A stretch of DNA of 64,000 nt, taken from contig CM038467.1 in the NCBI GenBank assembly GCA_021464415.1, positions 23,592,011 through 23,656,010 of the forward strand, in the 5' to 3' direction. The DNA comes from Lonicera japonica. Its lineage: Eukaryota; Streptophyta; Magnoliopsida; Dipsacales; Caprifoliaceae. The translations under genes were made by a program, and so were the position numbers. Positions 34,701-42,928 of this stretch are shown piece after piece; within the stretch, counting starts at the first letter, position 1; each line of letters opens with the position of its first letter. The notes under the pieces were generated by a model. The model searched no databases and was not told the origin of the DNA. It saw only the letters and a program-made list of their open reading frames with translations.

Positions 34701-37700
34701 ACACTCAGTTGTTTCATTACTTCTTCTTTCACTTTCAAGGACCATTCTGGCGTAAGTTTCCTCAGCTTCTGTTTGACGGGCCTAAGTTCTGGATTGGTGT
34801 GTATTTCGTGCATGACTATCTGACTGTTCAAACCCGGCATATCTGCATAAGACCAGGCGAAGACATCCACATACTCTTTCAGAGTTTGTGTGAATTCTTC
34901 TCTCTCTGTCCCACTTAGGCTTGCCCCAATGCGGACCTCTTTTCTTTCCTCCTCTGTTCCGAGGTTAATCACAAGAGTGTCTCCTTCCTCGCTTTGTATA
35001 CGTTGCTCCTCCCGTTCAGGGTGTTCGTTCATTCTTTCCAATTCCATATAAGCAATTACAGAATTAAAAATAACAGGATAACGCAAAATAGACTCTTCTT
35101 TATTGATACTAGTATTTATAGGTACAAGTTTAAAAAGTTCATTTAGGAGTGACTCCTTCCTATCCTTACCCTCACTCTTATCTCTCACCCTTACAATTTC
35201 GCTCTTTTCCCTTTCCCCTTGGTAGTCTGGATCAGCGTATATCAAGTGTACAGGGTCGTCTCCTGGCTCATCATCTCCCAGAGCCATGATGTCGAAGAGA
35301 TCTCCGATCATTTCTTCCTCTTCGCCTTTCATGTCTTCACTTTCTTCCTTCGGCCCGATTGTCAACTTGGTAGCGAAGCTGTGTACGGTGTTTTCTTTGA
35401 TATATAGGTCCTCTTCATAGAAGATTTCCCACCCAGGAAGGTTCTCTCCGTCGCTGTTTCTCCAAGGCTCCTGGAAGCCGCAAAAGGGGAAGTCCTCTCC
35501 TTCTTTGACAAAGAACCCGTTCAGAGAGCTGAAACTCGGATACTGATGCCCTCGACCCCTTTTTTGTTGATCGTCCTCTTCAGTGTGTTGGTACCCCAAA
35601 CCTTCCCTCTCGTACCTTGCTACTGGTTCCAATGCTTGAAGTAGTCCTGGTTGTCCCATTCCCAGACCGGCTCCAGGCAAGTATTTCATCATTCTCAACA
35701 TATTTGTAATCTTGGTGCTGAGACCGGGGATATTGTCAGGGGGAAGATACCTGATTGTCTGGGTGCTAAGAGTTTGCACTTGAGGCTCGTAAGAAAAGCC
35801 TCCTAACTGTATGCTCTGGCTCCCGATTCCCAAAACTGGTAACTCCATATCCGCCAAGGTCCTTTCAGGATCTCCTTGGATGGTAATTATGTTCCCTTCA
35901 AACGGTATCTTGATCTTTTGGTGCAAGGAGGAGGGGAGTGCTCCTATGTCGTGTAGCCATGCTCTTCCCAACAGTAGGTTAAAACTGGAAGGAATGTCTA
36001 TGATTTGAAAGTCGGCCGGGAAGCTTCCGGGACCAACCATGAGATCAAGTTTCAGAGACCCCAGAACGGCCCTCCTGGTATTATCATAGGCCCTGACGGT
36101 TACAGCGGATGGTGAGAGCTCTGAATCTGAGATACCCAAGCATCTGGCAGTCTTTAGGGGGCAGACATTTATGGTCGACCCATTGTCGATGAGAACTTGT
36201 GGCAAGATCTTCCCTCGGGTTCGGACGGTGATATGGAGAGCCAGGCTGTGTTTTCTCCCCAACGGAGACAAGTCTTCATCTGAAAATGACAGACTTCTTT
36301 GGACTGTGAGTGACCCGATCATGTTTGGCAGTTGTTCGGGCGTGGAGTCCGGCGATATGACAGCCTCATCCAGGAGTTTAATGAAAGCGGTCCTGTGAGG
36401 TTTGGAGGCAACCAAGAGGCCCCAAATGGTGATGTGTGCCTGGGTTTTCTTCAACTGTTCCAGTACTCGGTCTTCTCCTACTTCTTTTGGAGGCGGTGAT
36501 TTTTCGGCATCCATCGGTGGTGGCTGGTATACCTTTCCTGAGCGGGTAATCTGTTGTATCCAAAGGGATGTTGGGTCTGATCCCTCTGAAGTTTCTGACG
36601 ACTCTGGTTCTGCCGACCAACTAAAAGTCCCGGGGGAGGTTTCTGTCATACAGATTGTCTCCTTATGAGGGGGGCGGGGTTTCCATGGTTGTTTTTTCTT
36701 GTCCTGGGTCCATCCTATCCCAGCTTTCCCAGGATTGGTTTTGATGGTGAGGGGTTGCGAGATCCCCTGATTTGTCTTTCCTAAGCCCTGCCCAGGTAGG
36801 AAGTTCATCTTGGCCATCCATTGGTCAATTATTGGGTTGAGGCCTGGGGCAACTTGTGCTTTTGCCGATAGCATAACGGGTGCCTTATAGGCTGGATCGT
36901 CCCGAATGCGTCCTACGGGATCAAAGCCTTCATCAGTGGTTAAGGCGTTAATTCCTGCAGGTGGAGCATGATTGGGGAGGGGGTTGTTGGTAACATTGGG
37001 CCCGCCGGGTGCGGGGATGGTTCCGGCTTCAATGAGGTCCTGGATACGATGGCGGAGAGCTAAACAACGTTCCGTGTCATGGCCTGCCGCCTGATGGTAC
37101 GCACAGTTCTCATTCATTCTCCAAGTGTTGGGAATAGGATTTGGTGGAGGGCGTGGGTTGAGTGGGGTGACTAGTCCGGCTTTTTGGAGTAGTTCCAGGC
37201 TTTTGACCAGAGTAGTGGGGAGGGTGCAAAAATTTCTCCTTTTCTTGACCTCGGTGTTTGAAGAGTCTCCCTGCGTAGGCCAACTCATTGGGGGGACTTG
37301 CGGTGACTGCTGAAAGGGGTTTTGTTGATATGGGTACGAGCTTAGTTGGTTTACGGCTGGAGTGGCCGTCTTTCTTCCAGTGTAAGAGGCCTTCTTGGTA
37401 TCCGTGTCTGCCTTTCTGGTCAATTCTTCCTCTACCTGTGACCCCATACTCAACAGGGCTCTGAAGTGTGGGAATACATGCTTTCCCATGCAGTTCAATA
37501 CAGCTGGAGTAAAATTCTTCTGTATGATTTCTAACTGCTCTTCTTCGTCGGGCCGTTTGGACATTTGGGATGCCATTTCCCTCCAGCGGGTGACAAAGTC
37601 GCTGAAGCTTTCTTTCTCACCTTGCTTGGGCATTTCCAGGTGTTTACGGGTAATTTTCAAATTCTCGTTGGACCCGTACTTGGTCATGAATTCTTTGACG

Positions 37701-38593
37701 ATATCCCCCCAAGTTTTCGTGTGGTGTTTCTCTAGGTCGAAGAACCATCTCAGGGCTGCCCCCGTGAGAGTCATGTGAAAAGCCTGAGCCAGCTCCGGCT
37801 CTCCACAGCCGGACACTTGCATGGATCTGATGTAGGATTGGAGATGGGTTTTGGGGGGTGTAGTACCAGTGAATTTGGTGATAGAGGGGAGCTTAAATCC
37901 TTGAGGTAGTCTGGCTTCTGGGTAGAGGGAAAAGGCGTTCATGTCTGTGATCTCGTCTGCCCCTTTCATCAGAGAAACACCTCTTTGCAGAACCTTCATC
38001 TGCTCTTTCAATTTCTTCATTTCTTCGCTCTCTCTTGACACCTCATCGGGCTGTTCCCGGGCTATCATCGATTCTGCGTATACTGCCCGGAGTCGGTTGA
38101 TGTCTGGGTACTCATTGGGAGGGGCTATTGGGGCTGGTGGAATAGGTCTTGCGGGGACTTGTGGCCATGGTTGATATTGGGGATCGAGGCCTTGCTGAGG
38201 TTGTGGCCAGACGATGGGTGGCTCTTGTTGTTGGTATGTGGGGCCTGAATCTGGGGCCCATTGGTTCTGATTGTTGGGGTCGGTTTGAACGGGACCGGCC
38301 ATGTTGGGGCCCGTTTGGGGTGGATTAGTTCCTTGGATTGGGGGAAGTATTTGTGAAGATTGCCCTTGATTCGGATCTCGATTCGGTGGTAGTTGCTCAA
38401 ACCCGGGTGGTGCGGTCCGTTCGGCTGACAACTCTTCCATTCGAATCCGGGTGTTCTGTTGCTCACCTGTGAGGCTTGCCAAATTCATGCTGACGGTCAT
38501 CAACAAACGGTGCATCTCGGCTAAAGTCGGTTGAACTGCAGACGCCTCGGCTAGGCTCTGATTTGTCTCCTGATTCTCTCGTCCATCGGCCAT
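31709..38593 (-). CDS. gag-pol: Tat-lineage Gag-Pol polyprotein, 2294 residues, uninterrupted
   Basis: One frame from ATG 38,593 encodes all core functions. Rough residue positions are: Pro/Gln-rich N-terminus (1-170); retrotransposon Gag with TWGDIVKEFMTKYG (about 230-400); a CAYHQAAGHDTERC knuckle (about 490); a G-patch-like segment MNFLPGQGLGKT (about 595); aspartic protease with LIDNGS (about 800); a second G-patch-like segment YLPGAGLGMGQPG (about 970); reverse transcriptase with YVDD (about 1425); RNase H (about 1560-1660); a second, archaeal-type RNase H starting YFDGAANRNG (about 1717), diagnostic of Tat/Ogre; an HHCC zinc finger (about 1945-1985); and integrase with Asp in WGIDV, Asp in SDNGTHFEG and Glu in VEAANKN (about 2013, 2076, 2111). 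No stop or frameshift is present and all catalytic motifs are intact, so this copy could be functional. Confidence 0.95.
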   Translation of the reverse strand: MADGRENQETNQSLAEASAVQPTLAEMHRLLMTVSMNLASLTGEQQNTRIRMEELSAERTAPPGFEQLPPNRDPNQGQSSQILPPIQGTNPPQTGPNMAGPVQTDPNNQNQWAPDSGPTYQQQEPPIVWPQPQQGLDPQYQPWPQVPARPIPPAPIAPPNEYPDINRLRAVYAESMIAREQPDEVSRESEEMKKLKEQMKVLQRGVSLMKGADEITDMNAFSLYPEARLPQGFKLPSITKFTGTTPPKTHLQSYIRSMQVSGCGEPELAQAFHMTLTGAALRWFFDLEKHHTKTWGDIVKEFMTKYGSNENLKITRKHLEMPKQGEKESFSDFVTRWREMASQMSKRPDEEEQLEIIQKNFTPAVLNCMGKHVFPHFRALLSMGSQVEEELTRKADTDTKKASYTGRKTATPAVNQLSSYPYQQNPFQQSPQVPPMSWPTQGDSSNTEVKKRRNFCTLPTTLVKSLELLQKAGLVTPLNPRPPPNPIPNTWRMNENCAYHQAAGHDTERCLALRHRIQDLIEAGTIPAPGGPNVTNNPLPNHAPPAGINALTTDEGFDPVGRIRDDPAYKAPVMLSAKAQVAPGLNPIIDQWMAKMNFLPGQGLGKTNQGISQPLTIKTNPGKAGIGWTQDKKKQPWKPRPPHKETICMTETSPGTFSWSAEPESSETSEGSDPTSLWIQQITRSGKVYQPPPMDAEKSPPPKEVGEDRVLEQLKKTQAHITIWGLLVASKPHRTAFIKLLDEAVISPDSTPEQLPNMIGSLTVQRSLSFSDEDLSPLGRKHSLALHITVRTRGKILPQVLIDNGSTINVCPLKTARCLGISDSELSPSAVTVRAYDNTRRAVLGSLKLDLMVGPGSFPADFQIIDIPSSFNLLLGRAWLHDIGALPSSLHQKIKIPFEGNIITIQGDPERTLADMELPVLGIGSQSIQLGGFSYEPQVQTLSTQTIRYLPPDNIPGLSTKITNMLRMMKYLPGAGLGMGQPGLLQALEPVARYEREGLGYQHTEEDDQQKRGRGHQYPSFSSLNGFFVKEGEDFPFCGFQEPWRNSDGENLPGWEIFYEEDLYIKENTVHSFATKLTIGPKEESEDMKGEEEEMIGDLFDIMALGDDEPGDDPVHLIYADPDYQGEREKSEIVRVRDKSEGKDRKESLLNELFKLVPINTSINKEESILRYPVIFNSVIAYMELERMNEHPEREEQRIQSEEGDTLVINLGTEEERKEVRIGASLSGTEREEFTQTLKEYVDVFAWSYADMPGLNSQIVMHEIHTNPELRPVKQKLRKLTPEWSLKVKEEVMKQLSVGFLRVIEYPSWLANIVPIPKANGKVRMCVDYRDLNKACPKDDFPLPNIDLIVDNTANHALKSFVDGFAGYNQIKMHPDHQEKTAFITPWGTYCYTVMPFGLKNAGATYQRAATAIFHDMIHKEVEVYVDDMIIKSKEREGHVPALRAFFDRLRQYQMRLNPQKCVFGVTKGKLLGYVVSKKGIEVDPAKVQAIQDMPEPRTEREIRGFLGNLQYISRFISQLTQKCEPIFKLLRKSSTGEWNDQCQEAFDKIKDYLSKPPVLAPPQTGLPLILYLTVTDSAAGAMLAQHLTDTRKEQAIYFLSKKLSPFEINYTPLEKSCTALVWVTQKLRHYMLVFPVILASRIDPLKYLFEKPALSNRMAKWLFLLSEFDITYMTQKAVKGKIIADYLAHNPILGDMIEEAEFPDETIMNVEINEDWRLYFDGAANRNGNGIGILLVSPDQTHSPVSYRLDFFCTNNMAEYEACILGLEIAFQRGIRRIQVYGDSALVVHQVLKEWKIRDEKLVPYLARLEEVAGRFERVEFYYIPRSQNSFADALATLASMIDIPEGMEEITLTVQKKSGPAHCMTLEVEIEKDGDSTVWFYDIWNLLKNHQYPEKADKRTRVTLRRLASGFILCAGRLYKRNYDGTHLQCLTEEESVRMMDQIHGGDCGPHMSGHTLARKIIRQGYFWSTLQTDCADHVRRCHKCQIYAKSQKLPPKELYNMTAPWPFSAWGIDVIGKVSPKASNGHEFILVAIDYFTKWVEAESYQTLDARKVAQFIKRNIVCRYGVPHEIISDNGTHFEGEANTVMEEYGITRHKSSPYRPQTNGAVEAANKNLKNILSKMTDTCRDWPEKLPYALWGYRTTERVSTGATPFSLTYGMEAVLPVELEVPSLRVMLENQVNELEWVRARYNELALLDEKRLKAAYHHQGYQKRIARAFNQRVRTRGITENDIVLKEIREPARDPRGKFGQKWTGPYIVKEINTGGAAILTDLDGQLLHSPVNMDRLKKYYQ

Positions 38594-39324
38594 TTCAGGT
38601 ATGCTTGGTCTTACTAGTCTTCCGGTATGATCTCGACCGGCCCAACCTTCCAGACTGACGCCGCTTTATGGCTGTAGACGAAACCACGTGGCGAAGATGA
38701 AGGGAGACTATGATGTGACTCGATTTTTGCCAAAAGAATCACTAAAAATGGTCGAGAGAAAACCTCGGAAAATAGGTGTGGTAAAGTAGGCCGTAAGGTG
38801 GTACATCCCCTACAGCTGTATGACAAGTGTTTTAACTGACTCAATCTTAGATGCAGCGCAGGTGTTCGAACGGTTAAGGCTTCAGGCTCCCTCCTTTTTG
38901 GCAAGACCTTGCGATATACCCCAAGGGCGGGTACGTGCAAGAATCTTTTGATATACTTCCCGGGTACGTGAGTGTTCTCGTCACTCGATATACCTCGGGG
39001 GCGTACTTGGCCAAGGAGAGTGGAAGTAAATGCTTTCGGTTTATGTTGGCCCAAGCAAGCCAACTCCCTACTCACTTATAATACTTCCGAGGGTTTGGGG
39101 TAAATTCACACTCGTAGAACCAATGCATGATTTGTGATAGTGCGTGTAAAGTTCGAAAGGTTGGTTTCACAAATATCATTATCTTTATTACGTCTTTTCG
39201 AAAAACTCCCATTTTTTAGGAAAAGGTTTCTTCTCAATCAATTAACATGAGTAGGGAAAGCAGTAAAAGCAAGTTTTCAACAGATAAACAAAGGTCCACA
39301 TATAAGAGTCTAGTTTTCTAATGG
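38594..39324 (-). other. Leader of the Tat element between primer-binding site and gag
   Basis: The region holds an open stretch of about 150 codons on the minus strand (39,075-38,614) that ends 20 bases before the gag ATG. It lacks a convincing ATG at its start and resembles nothing I know, so it is more likely part of a structured, packaging-related leader than a gene. Tat/Ogre elements sometimes carry an extra frame upstream of gag, so it is recorded here. Confidence 0.4.
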
Positions 39325-39344
39325 TGTCCCCAGCAGAGTCGCCA
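39325..39344 (-). other. Tat primer-binding site
   Basis: One base after the 5' LTR the minus strand reads TGGCGACTCTGCTGGGGACA. TGGCGACT-type sites are usual in Tat/Ogre elements, where an arginine tRNA has been proposed as primer. The match to a particular tRNA cannot be tested here. Confidence 0.75.
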
Positions 39345-40531
39345 CTGTGAGAATCCGCAAATGCGGCCCCCCCCCTCGGGTCTCGTCCCCGTTGGTGGTG
39401 GGGGTCATGGGACGTCGGAACTGATTCCGTCGTTCCATTTGCTGGAGCGTTTTCATTGATTCATATCAAGTGTCCCTACGTTCTATTTCTAGATGCAAGG
39501 GGGTTCATTCAGAGTCGCCAGTACGTTTTACGAGAAAACGGACAAAAAAGGTCGTGTAAGAGGAAAGGCTATAGACAAGCCTTTCTTTACACGTTTGTCT
39601 GCGAAACCGGGATTCTTATAGGGTTCGGAAACTATATTACGGTTTGGGAAGGTGTTAAGCACCCATTCCGCCCTTTCGGTCTCTAGTGGTCTTATATGTT
39701 TATTCTATGTTGAAAAACTTGGATGCTTTTACCGACAGTCTACTACTTTCTAAATGAAGAAAAACCCTAATTTGGGAAAACGGGGAAAGGGATGAAAACC
39801 TTTGTGTTCCGAGATCCGACGTTTTTGTATTTAAAAGATGTAAATGACAAATGACAAAAACCTTTTATTTTTGAAAGAGTATTCCGTATTATTTCCTCAG
39901 ATAATGACGGTTTTCTCGAGTTGTGATTATTCTGAAAAAGGTTCGGATCTTTATGTCGGGACTAATTCAATATGGAATTTGAACTCTTTGAGGAGAGTTT
40001 ATCAGACACGTCGCAGTCTATGAAAAAGACAGGATATGTGGATTTTAATTCCTAGATAAGTCTTTATCGGTCCGGGGTTTTGAAAACACGGTTTATCCGG
40101 ACGATAATGTACTTACTCTTCTAGTTTTAAAAGTAGTTTTATCAGGGCCTTTTGTTTTGAAAACGGTAGACTATTGGTAACTTGACAATAAGTTTATTCA
40201 AATAAAACGTGGACAGAATAACAGAAGTAAAACAAGTACACAGATATCTAATTTTAAATACTAGAAGGGACTTTCTTTACCTTCCCGACGAGAATAATAA
40301 TAAGAAAGAAAATATAATACGGCAGAGGGATCTCTGGCGATAGTAATCTTCTCTTTCTTCAGATATTTCCGAGAAATCGATTCCAGAAACGGAACACGTC
40401 GAGTGTTAAAAATAGATTCGAGAATTCTTCAGAAATAAGATAATAGTAAAGAAATGCTTGACAAAAATCAGATCTAAAGCACCAAATTCTCGGATTCTAA
40501 TTGCCTCCCTGAACCCTTGGGGGTGTTGGCC

Positions 40532-40539
40532 TATTTATA
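40532..40539 (-). promoter_or_regulatory. TATA box of the Tat 5' LTR
   Basis: TATAAATA on the minus strand, 15 bp downstream of the last palindrome. The same box is at 23,581-23,588 in the 3' LTR. Transcription would start about 30 bases further on, near 40,500. Confidence 0.75.
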
Positions 40540-40554
40540 CTGCTCGGGAGAGAT

Positions 40555-40814
40555 TGTCGCGCGACATTTCCTTAAAAAAGGAGAATGTCGCGCGACATAC
40601 GGGAATGTCGCGCGACAAACGGCTGAAGTGATGGTTCTGACAGATTGATGTGTCAGAAAGTGGTTGGTCTGGTGCAGAGGGGGAATGTCGTGCGACATAG
40701 TGGAATTGTCGCGCGACATATCAGGGATTGTCGCGCGACATATCAGGGATTGTCGCGCGACAATGTGATATGTCGTGCGACAATCTCTCTAAAAAACAAG
40801 TTTGTCGGGCGACA
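40555..40814 (-). promoter_or_regulatory. Nine-copy TGTCGCGCGACA palindrome cluster in the 5' LTR (gag-pol promoter)
   Basis: The same nine copies as in the other LTR, shifted by 16,951 bases. This copy sits upstream of the TATA box that would start the genomic RNA, so it is the functional upstream region of gag-pol. Confidence 0.9.
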
Positions 40815-40926
40815 AACCCTCCTAGTGTAGTACCGGGTCCTCGGGTGGGTCCCGGACCCAAAATAGTAGTTCTCGGAGGTCGTTAGGGTTCTTGCGGGGG
40901 TCACGGATCGGGGTGTCTACACACAC

Positions 40927-41525
40927 CGTTAGTCAATTCATGTCAGCTCCACGATCTACTCACTATGTTGCTGTTTTTCGCATCATTCGCTACATAAAAG
41001 GAACAATGTTCCAAGGTCTCCATTTTTCGTCCACGTCCTATCTTCAAATTCGAGCATACTCTGATTCAGACTGGGTTGGTGACCCTACTGATCGTTGATC
41101 CATTACAGGATACTGTATTTTCTTAGGAGATTAACTCATATCTTGGCGAAGTAAGAAATAATCGCTTATCTCTCGCTCAAGTACCGAAGCAGAATACCGT
41201 GCTCTTGCTGACACCACTCAGTAAGTCATCTGGTAACGTTGGCTTCTTTCAGATATTGGAGTTCCTCAACATCTTCCAACTTCTATCGGATGTGACAATC
41301 GAAGTGCTATTCAAATTGCTCACAATGATATATTTCATGAGCGAACAAAACATATCGAACTCGACTGTCATTTTGTTCGCCAACATGTCTCTAACAATTC
41401 TATCAGTCTTGCTTCCATCTCATCCGAAGATCAACCAGCTGACATCTTCACTAAAGTCCATCCACCTAGACGATTTCAAGATTTGCTTTCCAAACTCAAG
41501 ATGGTTTCCAATTTGCCACCTTGAG
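40927..41525 (+). pseudogene. Copia reverse transcriptase end and RNase H remnant (right of the Tat insertion)
   Basis: The copia frame resumes with VSQFMSAPRSTHYVAVFRII, then has the RNase H motifs YSDSDWVGDPTDR, a stop, GYCIFLG, another stop, and SRSSTEAEYRALADTT. It ends in a degenerate tail with GCDNRSAI-type and HIELDCHFVR-type sequences in shifted frames. Several stops and frameshifts show it is inactive. Confidence 0.88.
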
Positions 41526-41528
41526 TTT

Positions 41529-41539
41529 GAGGGGGGGGG
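41529..41539 (+). other. Copia polypurine tract
   Basis: TTGAGTTTGAGGGGGGGGG lies immediately before the 3' LTR, as usual for the plus-strand primer of plant copia elements. Confidence 0.85.
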
Positions 41540-41787
41540 TGTAAGAATATGAACACCAGCACCACCAACCACCCTTCTAGACTAGCATTCTAGATGTTAA
41601 CCACCATTCTAGACCACCCTTCTAGATGAATGGTGGTCAACACCAACCAACACCAACCATGCACCACCATGTTCAACACCAACCATGCTCACCAACCCCA
41701 TTCTTGTATATATATATAGCCTCAAGCTCTTGTAAAGAAATCATCAAAATCAATAATAAAATTTCTCCTCCTCCTCCATTTCTAACA
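41540..41787 (+). repeat. Copia element 3' LTR
   Basis: Starts TGTAAGAATATGAAC and ends TTTCTAACA. It is followed by GTTCC, matching the base duplication before the 5' LTR. It contains four TTCTAGA motifs in its first 90 bases. Confidence 0.9.
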
Positions 41788-42011
41788 GTTCCAAAGAAGC
41801 CTACCTCAAACATACCACCTACCACTACTTATAACGTTATACATTCCCGTATCTGTTTCACATACCGCTACAATCCGCGTATTAGACAACTCTCTTGCAA
41901 TCCGCGTATTAGAGAACTCTCTGCAAGACTACAAAATGGAATTATAAAAGTTTAGGCTTTTTCGCATATATTAATTAATTATATACGTGTTTTCCCCATC
42001 CAAATCCTTAA

Positions 42012-42928
42012 GAGGGTGTATTGGATTTAGAATATATAGGATTTTTATGGACTTTTAAAGTTCATGGGTATTCAATTGAGATTTAAAAAAATCTTTTAAA
42101 ATCATGATGTATTTAATTGAGATTTTAAAAAGTCTTTTAAAATCTTGATGTATTCAATTAAGATTTTAAAAAATCCATTTAAATTTTATGGTATTCAAAA
42201 GTCTAATGACTTAGTAGGATTTTAATTAGTGGTGGATTTTGGTGAATTGTAAAGCGTTTTTTATACATAAAAATTCATCTTGAAATCTTCTCACTTACCC
42301 AGAGATTTCAGATGGATTTCTAATTCATTTAAGAACTTTACTCAACATTCTCTCTCTCCACCCTTCCCCCTCCCCCTCTCTCTCAAAATCCAAATTTCTT
42401 ATTATGTGATGAATGCATTATAATTTTTTCTTCATCTCTATAAAGTCTTTATTCTATTTTTTACTAATATGGTTATCACGCATTAACATAATTTCAAATG
42501 ATTAGACCGCTAATTATCGTTCAAATTTTTAAAAACAATTCATGTCAATTTCATTAAAAAATACTAGTGGGGGGAGAAGTCTAATTTTGTAGGTTCAGTA
42601 TGAATTTTTATAATGTATTTCGTTAATTGTCTTTACATTTTTGATAATGTTACTTTAAACTCGTAATTAATTTATTTTATTGTTTGTCTTTTGTCTTTTT
42701 TATTTTTTATTTTTTTATAAAACTTATTAAAATCTGCAAAAATTTATGGACTTATTGAAATCTGCAGAAATCCATGGACTTGTTAAAATCTGTATAAATT
42801 CAAAAGAATCCATGCATTAAAATCTGTCAAACTCTATAAGGATTTGAAACAATCTATAGACTTAACAGAATCCATGGATTTTAAAAATTCAGTTAGAATC
42901 TTTTAAAATCTGAATTGAATACACCCTC
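42012..42928. mobile_element. MITE with GAGGGTGTATT terminal inverted repeats
   Basis: The ends read GAGGGTGTATTGGATTTAGA on the left and, inward from the right, GAGGGTGTATTCAATTCAGA. Both arms contain many repeats of TTTTAAAATC/GATTTTAAAA and ATCCATGGA-like words, giving a strongly self-complementary 917-bp element. No exact target duplication was found. It is non-coding. Confidence 0.65.

Larger units (their letters stand above)
22394..40921 (-). mobile_element. Young Ty3/gypsy Tat-lineage retrotransposon with two antisense genes; target duplication CACAC
   Basis: The element is 18,528 bp, with 1577- and 1576-bp LTRs that appear identical apart from one C in a C-run, flanked by CACAC (22,389-22,393 and 40,922-40,926). 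On the minus strand the order is 5' LTR, primer-binding site, 752-base leader, one gag-pol frame, two genes in the opposite direction, minisatellites and 3' LTR. A second, archaeal-type RNase H before the integrase places it in the Tat/Ogre lineage; antisense extra genes between pol and the 3' LTR have been reported in that lineage. The near identity of the LTRs means the insertion is very recent on an evolutionary scale. Its GC content is clearly higher than that of the surroundings. Confidence 0.95.
39346..40921 (-). repeat. Tat 5' LTR (right in the window)
   Basis: Same sequence as 22,394-23,970, offset by 16,951 bases after the C-run. For this element it is the upstream LTR, so its palindrome cluster (40,555-40,814) and TATAAATA (40,532-40,539) would drive the genomic RNA and gag-pol on the minus strand. 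Confidence 0.95.
17634..41787 (+). mobile_element. Degenerate Ty1/copia retrotransposon, split by a Tat element; target duplication GTTCC
   Basis: LTRs of 244 and 248 bp (17,634-17,877 and 41,540-41,787) enclose a primer-binding site, the remains of gag, protease, integrase, reverse transcriptase and RNase H in copia order, and a G-rich polypurine tract. The 5-bp repeat GTTCC flanks it (17,629-17,633 and 41,788-41,792). Removing the inserted Tat element (22,394-40,921) and one copy of its duplication leaves about 5.6 kb, a normal copia length. Coding regions carry several stops and frameshifts, and the LTRs differ by indels and substitutions, so this is an old, inactive copy. Reading joins cleanly across the Tat insertion: 22,393 continues at 40,927 in the reverse-transcriptase frame. 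Confidence 0.92.
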
